A stretch of DNA of 21,286 bases from a virus. The notes beneath the pieces were generated by a model. The model was given only the letters and a program-made list of their open reading frames with translations. It was not told the DNA's origin and made no database searches. The stretch is from positions 1 to 21,286 of the IMG/VR virus record IMGVR_UViG_3300034068_000426; one strand, written 5' to 3'. The first letter of the stretch is position 1. Each line of letters starts with the position of its first letter. This document shows positions 14,180 through 20,149 of the stretch, one piece after another. The position numbers were made by a program, and so were the translations under genes.

Positions 14180-14692
14180 ATGAAAACAGAAAAAACAAGT
14201 ATTTATATTAAAATACATCAAGCTAAATTAGAAATTGGTAAGGTAGCAAAAAATGCTACTAATCCACATTTTAAAAATAGTTATGCTAATTTGAACTCAT
14301 TGATTGAAGCGGTTGAATCAATCTTATTAGAAAAAGGTTTATTGCTTTTACAACCGTTGCAAGGTGGCAAAGTTATTACAATGATTTTTGATGTTGAAAG
14401 TGGAGAATCAATCCAAAGTGATATAGACCTACCACAAATTACAGACCCCCAAAAGTTAGGTTCGGCAATAACCTATTTCAGACGCTACACTTTACAATCG
14501 TTGTTAAGTTTACAAGCAGTTGACGATGATGGTCATTTGGCATCACAACCAACAAAGGCACCTAGTATGCTTCCATTCACTAAACAACTTGCAGACATTC
14601 ACATTCCACTTAAAACTTCATTAGACTTGCTTAAAAAGTCTTATTCATTCACTCCAGAACAAGAAGATAAATATTTAAACTCAATTAAGTAA
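14180..14692 (+). CDS. erf: ERF-family single-strand annealing protein
   Basis: The 170-aa product has the ERF hallmarks: N28-P-H-F-K-N-S-Y-A-N-L, L-I-E-A-V-E-S-I-L-L-E-K-G-L, S74-G-E, and Q91-K-L-G-S-A-I-T-Y-F-R-R-Y-T-L with L-x-A-V-D-D-D-G at 111-118. ERF proteins anneal complementary single strands in phage recombination and genome circularisation. The C-terminal 50 residues are variable as usual. ATG 14180 follows the repeated A-rich leader. It probably works with the SSB-like protein and the VRR-NUC nuclease. Confidence 0.9.
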   Translation: MKTEKTSIYIKIHQAKLEIGKVAKNATNPHFKNSYANLNSLIEAVESILLEKGLLLLQPLQGGKVITMIFDVESGESIQSDIDLPQITDPQKLGSAITYFRRYTLQSLLSLQAVDDDGHLASQPTKAPSMLPFTKQLADIHIPLKTSLDLLKKSYSFTPEQEDKYLNSIK

Positions 14693-14937
14693 TGGGAATG
14701 AGCACCAAAGATTTCTTTATTCATCTTAGAGATGGCGAAGAATATTATAGTTGTATGATGCACCCCGATACCTATCATTCGATACCAGCGCATTTAAAAG
14801 AATCAATAGTGTTAAATGAGGTGCGCCAAAAGAATGATAATTTTGTGAATGATGAATTACACAAAGGATTGGTAAAAGACGTTAAGAAAGCACGTGAAAG
14901 ACTTTTAGAGTATGAACATAAGGTAAACCATTCATAA
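14692..14937 (+). CDS. Unknown 81-aa protein coupled to ERF
   Basis: The start shares one base with the ERF stop (TAATG). The product has a mixed N-terminal part (HLRDGEEYYSCMMHPDTYHSI) and a charged, probably coiled C-terminal helix (LVKDVKKARERLLEYEHKV). Co-translation with ERF hints at a recombination accessory role, which is inference. Confidence 0.65.
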   Translation: MGMSTKDFFIHLRDGEEYYSCMMHPDTYHSIPAHLKESIVLNEVRQKNDNFVNDELHKGLVKDVKKARERLLEYEHKVNHS

Positions 14938-14945
14938 AGTTATAA

Positions 14946-14995
14946 TACCGTTTGTGTAGTTTATGCAAATGGTATTTATTTTAAACCTACTTTTG
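14946..14995 (+). promoter_or_regulatory. Promoter with upstream conserved box (copy B)
   Basis: TACCGTTTGTGTAG at 14946-14959 is identical to 5391-5404, and TACTTTTG (TAnnTTTG) lies at 14988-14995. The spacing between the two boxes, 42 bases, is exactly that of copy A, although the DNA between them has diverged. Both copies continue with a TCAAATA motif just after the -7 box. Predicted to drive the gene at 15019. Confidence 0.65.
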
Positions 14996-15018
14996 AATCA
15001 AATAAAAAAATAAACAAT

Positions 15019-15300
15019 ATGGAATTAAAACAACAAATATTAGCATTAATCTCAAACGAGGATTTGACTAATGAATTAGCGACACGTAGAGAGAATAACA
15101 CTATTGACATTGATTACCTTTGTCAAGTAGTTAACTGCTCACAAATTGAATATCTTGAGGCTTGTTTGGAAGGTATGGACTGCGAACAGTTAAGACGATT
15201 TGAAGATACGTTTTATAATATATATCTCAAACAACAAGCTAAAGAGGAAGCACAACAGGAAGAAATGACTAACTACCGTAACACATTGAACTCACTATGA
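15019..15300 (+). CDS. Unknown 93-aa acidic helical protein
   Basis: ATG 15019 follows promoter copy B by 23 bases. The product is acidic and helical, with a Cys-containing core (YLCQVVNCSQIEYLEACLEG) and a long Gln/Glu-rich C-terminal helix. No family is recognised. Its stop overlaps the next start as ATGA. Confidence 0.65.
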   Translation: MELKQQILALISNEDLTNELATRRENNTIDIDYLCQVVNCSQIEYLEACLEGMDCEQLRRFEDTFYNIYLKQQAKEEAQQEEMTNYRNTLNSL

Positions 15301-15605
15301 TACTAAACCCGATTAAAATAGCTGAAACCATTATTGAGAATGGTCAGTTAGAGAAAGTCCTTGTTAAACAAGGTGTGTACGATTGTTGTGTAATTCACAT
15401 AAACAAACAAATGATTTCATTCCGTTACGACTACTCACTAAACCCAAGAATTGAATCTGCAATGGTATGGATAAATGGTGATGACTTAAACATTACCGTT
15501 GAAGAAAATATAATGATACGTCATTTGTTGATTAGCAAATGGGATTCTAAAACGTGGGCATTAATACAACCGATTGAAAGAATTGAAACTAAAAAACAAA
15601 GATGA
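15297..15605 (+). CDS. Unknown 102-aa protein
   Basis: It is coupled by ATGA at both ends. The product is strand-rich (VLVKQGVYDCCVIHINKQM) with a C-terminal helix and basic tail (ERIETKKQR). No family is recognised. Confidence 0.65.
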   Translation: MILNPIKIAETIIENGQLEKVLVKQGVYDCCVIHINKQMISFRYDYSLNPRIESAMVWINGDDLNITVEENIMIRHLLISKWDSKTWALIQPIERIETKKQR

Positions 15606-15682
15606 AAAACCTAATACAAACTATCCTACACCGCTTTAAAGAGTTGTTGAGTGGTGATATAATAAAAACTAATCTACTATGA
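15602..15682 (+). CDS. 26-aa mini-ORF bridging two genes
   Basis: ATG 15602 overlaps the previous stop as ATGA, and its TGA at 15680-15682 overlaps the next ATG (15679) as ATGA. The peptide (MKNLIQTILHRFKELLSGDI...) reads as a short amphipathic helix with both basic and hydrophobic faces. Exact coupling at both ends argues that it is translated, at least as a relay for ribosomes. Confidence 0.5.
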   Translation: MKNLIQTILHRFKELLSGDIIKTNLL

Positions 15683-15909
15683 AACTAAAAGCTACAAAAT
15701 ACCTCCTACCAACAACCGATGGGAGGTTACACAAAGAACTTGAATACCTTATATCCTTACAAGAAAACAAAATGAATAAGGGTAAGATTAAAAATAGACT
15801 TGATGACTTAGAAAATAAGCTAAACGAAATGAGCCACGCTTTATCAATGATGTATAATACTATCGAATCAACGGAACAACTTTTTAACTCCGCTACAACA
15901 ACTAATTAA
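15679..15909 (+). CDS. Unknown 76-aa coiled-coil protein
   Basis: The second half is a clear heptad-like coiled coil (about residues 34-66, IKNRLDDLENKLNEMSHAL). The N-terminus is basic. It is the last gene before the packaging genes, coupled by ATGA to the mini-ORF. No function assigned. Confidence 0.65.
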   Translation: MKLKATKYLLPTTDGRLHKELEYLISLQENKMNKGKIKNRLDDLENKLNEMSHALSMMYNTIESTEQLFNSATTTN

Positions 15910-15918
15910 TTTTTTTAA

Positions 15919-15926
15919 TACCTTTG
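15919..15926 (+). promoter_or_regulatory. Bacteroidota -7 box (TACCTTTG) before the packaging genes
   Basis: This exact TAnnTTTG match ends 4 bases before ATG 15931. If used, the transcript of the small membrane protein would be almost leaderless and would continue into the terminase genes. No clear -33 element is seen. Confidence 0.45.
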
Positions 15927-15930
15927 TATT

Positions 15931-16104
15931 ATGAACCGAAAAACACTTTTAACAATATTAGGTATATTGCTAATGATTATTATACTATCTTTGTATTTAT
16001 TCATTCCAATATTAACACCTATTTCAATGGCTATATTCGTTATTAGTCTATTGATGAAACGAGGATTAAAACGTACTGATTATGGCAGCACCGAAAGGAA
16101 ATAA
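15931..16104 (+). CDS. 57-aa two-TM membrane protein overlapping the small terminase start
   Basis: The ATG 15931 frame runs to TAA 16102-16104, overlapping the small terminase gene by 23 bases. The peptide has two hydrophobic segments (about 5-24, LLTILGILLMIIILSLYLF, and 26-42) and a basic tail (KRGLKRTDYG). It resembles a tiny holin or membrane regulator. An alternative is that it is only a leader for terminase translation. Confidence 0.5.
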   Translation: MNRKTLLTILGILLMIIILSLYLFIPILTPISMAIFVISLLMKRGLKRTDYGSTERK

Positions 16105-16561
16105 CTATTGGGAGTTTAGAAATAAACACGGTAGAGATTTTGCTTATACTCCTGACTTACTTTGGGATGAAGCGGTTAAGTATTTTAATTGGATGCTTGA
16201 TAAAGTTTGGAATAAAAAAGACCCAATAAAAGGAGGGGATATGGCTGGAACTTTAATTGATGTTCCTACTCAAATACCTATGTCAATTACTTCATTTTGT
16301 TTGTTTGCTGATATTGACGAAAACACGTTTCAACGTTACGAAAAAGAGGTAGGATATGAAGATTTTTGGGCAATCACTAAAAAGATAAAAGGAATTATCG
16401 AATCTCAACAGTTCGAAGGGGCAGTAGTTGGAGCATTTAACCCTAACATTATAGCTCGTAAATTAGGGCTTACTGATAAGACTGAATTAAAAGCTAACTT
16501 TGAAGATATGCCTACTTCATTATCTAGTGAGGCATTATCTAAACTAATAGATAAGTTATAA
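16082..16561 (+). CDS. terS: Terminase small subunit
   Basis: The 159-aa product begins MAAPKGNNYWEFRNKHGRD, the characteristic start of Bacteroidota phage DNA-packaging small subunits. It continues with a predicted helix-turn-helix (ITSFCLFADIDENTFQRYEK, about 64-83) and a C-terminal helical oligomerisation region (EALSKLIDKL). It should bind the packaging site and hand DNA to the large subunit, whose gene starts 3 bases downstream. Confidence 0.85.
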   Translation: MAAPKGNNYWEFRNKHGRDFAYTPDLLWDEAVKYFNWMLDKVWNKKDPIKGGDMAGTLIDVPTQIPMSITSFCLFADIDENTFQRYEKEVGYEDFWAITKKIKGIIESQQFEGAVVGAFNPNIIARKLGLTDKTELKANFEDMPTSLSSEALSKLIDKL

Positions 16562-16563
16562 AT

Positions 16564-17895
16564 GTGTCAAAAGAACCAACTATACACGATGTTTTAAAAC
16601 TTGGCGCTAGAGATAGTTTCGTAGTCTTCTGCTACTACTATGATTTTGACTTTTTCCGTTCACGACCTTTTTTAAAAGAAATAGCACAGTCGTTTCAAGA
16701 TGTTACCGATGGTAAACTAAACTCATTAGCAGTATCACTACCTCCGAGAGCTGGAAAGTCTTATATTACTACTTTGTTTTGTGCTTGGACACTTGGCAAA
16801 TATCCAACTGAATCAGTAATGAGAAATACTTGTTCAGCACGTTTAGCCCGTAAATTATCATACGACACTAGAGAGATAATAAAATCACAAAAGTTTCAAA
16901 ATGTATTTCCTGAAGTTAAGCTATCAGATGACAAAAGCGCAGTTGATGGTTGGAATACTAATTTATCAAAATCAGTAGGTTATTTTGGGCAAGGTGTGGG
17001 CGGTACTATTATTGGTTTTGGTGCTTCAAAGTTAGCCATTACTGATGACTTATTCCGATCAATGGAAGATGCAATGAGTGAAACAATAAGAGAAAAAACT
17101 CACAGTTGGAAACATGGTACGCACGATTCACGATTAGAGAGCGGATGCGCTCAAATTGATATAGGTACACGTTGGGTAAGGGATGACGTTATCGGAGTTA
17201 ATTCTATTGAAGGTCGTTATGAAAAAGAAATAGTAGTGCCAGCATTAGTTGAAGGAGTTTCATTTTGTGAGGCAGTACAAACAACTGAAAGGTTTCTACA
17301 AATGAAGGAACGTATGCCAGAAGAGATTTGGATGGCTGAATATATGCAGACCCCTATCGATATTGAAGGTAGGTTATTTGAGAACCTTAAAACTTTTACC
17401 GATATAGATTCAATTCGTAACAGTTCAGAGGGGTGCTTGGCTTATATCGATGTGGCTAATGGTGGAGGTGACTTCCTTTGTATGGTTGTTGGTCATTTAG
17501 TAAACAAACAAGTTTACATAACCGATGTGGTTTTTAATAAAGGTAACACCGATATTACTATTCCAATGGTGGCAAATATATTGAATATAAATAACCCTAG
17601 ACAAACAAGGATTGAAACCAATGGAATGGGTGCATTGTTTATTAAGATGTTGAAAAACGAAACAAAATGTACCTTAGTGCCTATTTCAAATAGTACTAAT
17701 AAAAATACACGTATCTTTATGAATAGTGCATTTGTAAAAAATAATATGATATTCTTAAATACCGATAAAGGCGAGTATTTTCAATTTTTACAAGCACTCG
17801 CAAAGTATAGTCACGAGGGTAGGAATATAAACGATGATGCGCCCGATTCAATAACTGGATTAGCTTTATTTTTCCAATCACTTTTTAAATTCTGA
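16564..17895 (+). CDS. terL: Terminase large subunit
   Basis: The 443-aa product has Walker A P60-P-R-A-G-K65-S, Walker B L-A-I-T-D161-D162, and an RNase H-like nuclease domain from about residue 290 with A-Y-I-D-V-A-N-G-G-G-D. Together these power translocation and cut the packaged DNA. It starts with GTG 16564, three bases after the small subunit stop; the nearby ATG (16562) is out of frame. The 3' end overlaps the oppositely oriented portal gene by 18 bases. Confidence 0.93.
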   Translation: MSKEPTIHDVLKLGARDSFVVFCYYYDFDFFRSRPFLKEIAQSFQDVTDGKLNSLAVSLPPRAGKSYITTLFCAWTLGKYPTESVMRNTCSARLARKLSYDTREIIKSQKFQNVFPEVKLSDDKSAVDGWNTNLSKSVGYFGQGVGGTIIGFGASKLAITDDLFRSMEDAMSETIREKTHSWKHGTHDSRLESGCAQIDIGTRWVRDDVIGVNSIEGRYEKEIVVPALVEGVSFCEAVQTTERFLQMKERMPEEIWMAEYMQTPIDIEGRLFENLKTFTDIDSIRNSSEGCLAYIDVANGGGDFLCMVVGHLVNKQVYITDVVFNKGNTDITIPMVANILNINNPRQTRIETNGMGALFIKMLKNETKCTLVPISNSTNKNTRIFMNSAFVKNNMIFLNTDKGEYFQFLQALAKYSHEGRNINDDAPDSITGLALFFQSLFKF

Positions 17896-19098
17896 TGCAA
17901 TAATATCGGCTAAGTCAGTACGGTTGTTGGCTTGTAATATTTGTATCGTTTCGGCTCTAGTTTTATCGGCTGATGCTTCTGCGCTTTTATCGGATTTCAA
18001 TACTTCTAAATGTGAATAGTCTTTTTCTAACCATTCATTAATGCCATCCATACCAAAGAATTTAGTAAAACCTAATGCTCTATCTTCTGCAAGTGGAATA
18101 ATACAATCTTGATACGCTGATTTTAAACCTTGCGCATAGTTTGAGAATGTTGAAGCCTTACTAAAACTAAAGATATTTTCATTCAATCCAAAGCCATCTA
18201 TGATTAATTTAAAGTCTTGGTCAACTTCCTCAAACAACATTAAATCTTTTGTTGGGTATGACATAGCATTCCATTTCGCACTTCCTTCAACATATTGGAT
18301 ATTTGCTTTACCTTCTTGCATACCAAACAATCCAGCACGTGCCTCATTCATTCTTTTAATATCTTCTGGAGTTAAACCGAGACCCATACCATTTTGACCG
18401 TTATCGGATGACATAAACCCTAGTGCAGCATCATTTGTGATAATTCTATTTCTAAAACCCATTGAAGCTCTAATGTTAGCTATTGCAAGTTTATATTTGT
18501 CGAGTGGAGAAATACCCATTAAAGGGTCATTAGGATTAGAACTTTTAAAGTGAATAACATTTTTAACATCAAAGTATTCTCTAATTCCATTGTACTCGAT
18601 GTATATTTTATCAATGATTTTTTCACGTTCAACTTGATTGAACATTTTACCAGTGCGACCGATAACGGTATATTGCATTGGTAGGTTATAAATGGCAGTT
18701 GGTATCGGTAACGATTTGCGTAATAAATTAACCATTGAATTACCATAAGTTTCATCACTCCAAATCATTGACTTATCAAGTTCAGACCCGTTTTGAATAG
18801 GATTAGGATTCTCTAAAATATAAACTGCATCTGAATTTTCAACTAATTGTTTTTTACCGTTTACTAATTTGTAATGTTTCCATCGACCGTTTGAGTACAT
18901 TGATGCCTTACGGTCGATAACTGCTGCTACTTGCGGTGTAGTTCTAGCAAGTTCGTAAAGGTTTTCCCAAGTAGTATCAACTGTTGTTTCACCTTTTTGA
19001 AGACCCCATTGAACATAAGAGCCGAAGTTTGTTTGAGTATAAGCATCTTTGCCACCCGTAATAAAAGCCCCTAAACGATAAAAAATATTTTCTGCCAT
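17878..19098 (-). CDS. Portal protein, HK97-like family, on the opposite strand
   Basis: The 406-aa product has typical phage_portal features: an N-terminal TTPQVAAVIDRKASMYSNGRW segment (about 53-73), Y-I-L-E-N-P-N-P, G-N-S-M-V-N-L-L, V-I-H-F-K-S-S-N-P-N-D-P-L-M-G-I-S-P-L, and a C-terminal charged tail (KSDKSAEASADKTRAE). It forms the dodecameric ring at the capsid vertex through which DNA enters. The length is normal and the frame intact. Unusually, it lies on the minus strand between plus-strand terL and protease/capsid genes. It has its own promoter in the symmetric element at 19113-19151, with a leader of only about 15 bases. Confidence 0.9.
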   Translation of the reverse strand: MAENIFYRLGAFITGGKDAYTQTNFGSYVQWGLQKGETTVDTTWENLYELARTTPQVAAVIDRKASMYSNGRWKHYKLVNGKKQLVENSDAVYILENPNPIQNGSELDKSMIWSDETYGNSMVNLLRKSLPIPTAIYNLPMQYTVIGRTGKMFNQVEREKIIDKIYIEYNGIREYFDVKNVIHFKSSNPNDPLMGISPLDKYKLAIANIRASMGFRNRIITNDAALGFMSSDNGQNGMGLGLTPEDIKRMNEARAGLFGMQEGKANIQYVEGSAKWNAMSYPTKDLMLFEEVDQDFKLIIDGFGLNENIFSFSKASTFSNYAQGLKSAYQDCIIPLAEDRALGFTKFFGMDGINEWLEKDYSHLEVLKSDKSAEASADKTRAETIQILQANNRTDLADIIASEFKK

Positions 19099-19112
19099 TT
19101 TTTTTATATTTT

Positions 19113-19151
19113 ATTTGCAAATGTACATTTTTTTTATATACATTTGCAAAT
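19113..19151. promoter_or_regulatory. Symmetric divergent promoter (perfect 13-bp palindromic arms)
   Basis: ATTTGCAAATGTA (19113-19125) is the exact reverse complement of TACATTTGCAAAT (19139-19151), with a 13-base AT-rich spacer. Each strand therefore reads TTTG, 21 bases, TACATTTG, a full Bacteroidota promoter. The minus-strand -7 box is at 19125-19118, towards the portal. The plus-strand -7 box is at 19139-19146, towards the protease and capsid. Each arm is also a self-palindrome (ATTTGCAAAT), so it could double as a dimeric-repressor operator. Confidence 0.75.
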
Positions 19152-19176
19152 TATGAATGGTAATATTTTTATTTAG

Positions 19177-19311
19177 ATGGTAAATAAACCTAAACAAACG
19201 GTAATTGAAGATTTAGAAAAACAAATCTCTAAGGCTAATAATATTGAAATAAAATCATTATTACAAGCTAAATTGAATTTAATAAAGTCAAACGAAATTA
19301 TAAACAAATGA
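19177..19311 (+). CDS. 44-aa helical ORF before the prohead protease
   Basis: The ATG 19177 frame ends at TGA 19309-19311, which overlaps the protease start as ATGA. The peptide (MVNKPKQTVIEDLEKQISKA...) is a single charged helix with coiled-coil character. It is the first ORF behind the plus-strand arm of the divergent promoter. It may be a small assembly factor or simply a translational relay. Confidence 0.55.
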   Translation: MVNKPKQTVIEDLEKQISKANNIEIKSLLQAKLNLIKSNEIINK

Positions 19312-20144
19312 TCTACTGTAAAGAATTAGATACTACATTCGAGAACAAAGAAAACTTATTTAAGGCTTTAAGGGAGAATGTGACCTCTATTATTGATGTT
19401 AAGAAAGCTAATATTTACAAGTCAGTTGATAAAGGTAGTTCAATTAAAACTTCATCTACAATAGATACCGATGTAATAAAAGCAGATGCTACATTCAAAG
19501 AAAACTATATTTACCCAGTTATAAACACTATTGGTTATTTAGATAGTCACAATGATTTGCACGTTACTGGTTTATTCAATAAGTCAGCAAGGGAACAACA
19601 AGGTAACATTTTCTACGTTGCAGACCACGAACTAAAAACCACTACAACAATCGCTTGGAAGTCTGATGTGAAACTATTGATTAAGGACATTGATTGGTCA
19701 TTAGTTGGTAAGTCTTATTCAGGTAAAACTCAAGCGTTATTGTTTGAAATACCAAAGGATAAGATTAGACTTGATATTGCAAAGTCAATTATCAATGATA
19801 GATTAGATGTTGAGAACTCAGTAAGAATGAGATATTACAATATTGCACTTTGTTACAACTCCGATAAAGAAGAAGATAAAGATTATAAAAAGAATTTTGA
19901 TAAATACTACCCTCAAATTGCAAATAAAGAGGACTTTAACGAAATCATATACTTCTATGCAGTCTTAGAGGCTGGTATAGTAAGTGAAGGAAGTATGGTT
20001 TTACAAGGTTCTAATGATGCAACTCGAGTAGTACAATCGAAAATAGAGCCGACAATAGTCACTCAAACAAACGAAGTCGAAGCCGATAAATCGCACTCCA
20101 TCACTCCGACACCAAACAAAATAAGTATTTACAATTTAAACTAA
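19308..20144 (+). CDS. Prohead protease-like head maturation protein
   Basis: The 278-aa product sits in the protease position directly before the capsid gene. I see a candidate catalytic histidine H107 in Y-V-A-D-H-E, a serine S171 in E-N-S-V-R-M-R-Y-Y-N-I (the position of the S-I-G-F/Y serine in HK97-type proteases), and a later E-G-S-M-V-L-Q-G-S-N-D-A-T (227-239), equivalent to the E-V-S-V-V-P-x-P-A-N region. The fold would be the assemblin-like serine protease that cleaves the capsid delta domain. The C-terminal 40 residues are low-complexity. The assignment rests on motifs and position, not on strong overall similarity. Confidence 0.65.
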   Translation: MIYCKELDTTFENKENLFKALRENVTSIIDVKKANIYKSVDKGSSIKTSSTIDTDVIKADATFKENYIYPVINTIGYLDSHNDLHVTGLFNKSAREQQGNIFYVADHELKTTTTIAWKSDVKLLIKDIDWSLVGKSYSGKTQALLFEIPKDKIRLDIAKSIINDRLDVENSVRMRYYNIALCYNSDKEEDKDYKKNFDKYYPQIANKEDFNEIIYFYAVLEAGIVSEGSMVLQGSNDATRVVQSKIEPTIVTQTNEVEADKSHSITPTPNKISIYNLN

Positions 20145-20149
20145 ATAAA

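Noticed and set aside
18200-18758. Plus- and minus-strand frames of 65 and 79 codons inside the portal gene
   Set aside because: They overlap the conserved core of the portal and carry no promoter, leader or motif.
17878-19151. Portal segment as a recombinase-driven invertible cassette
   Set aside because: The 13-bp arms at 19113-19151 are both on one side of the portal. No matching inverted copy is seen near 17860-17900, and no invertase gene is in the window.
19194-19203. Minus-strand TACCGTTTGT, a partial copy of the box at 5391 and 14946
   Set aside because: Only 10 of 14 bases match, it lies inside a coding frame, and its distance to the portal -7 box is 78 rather than 42.
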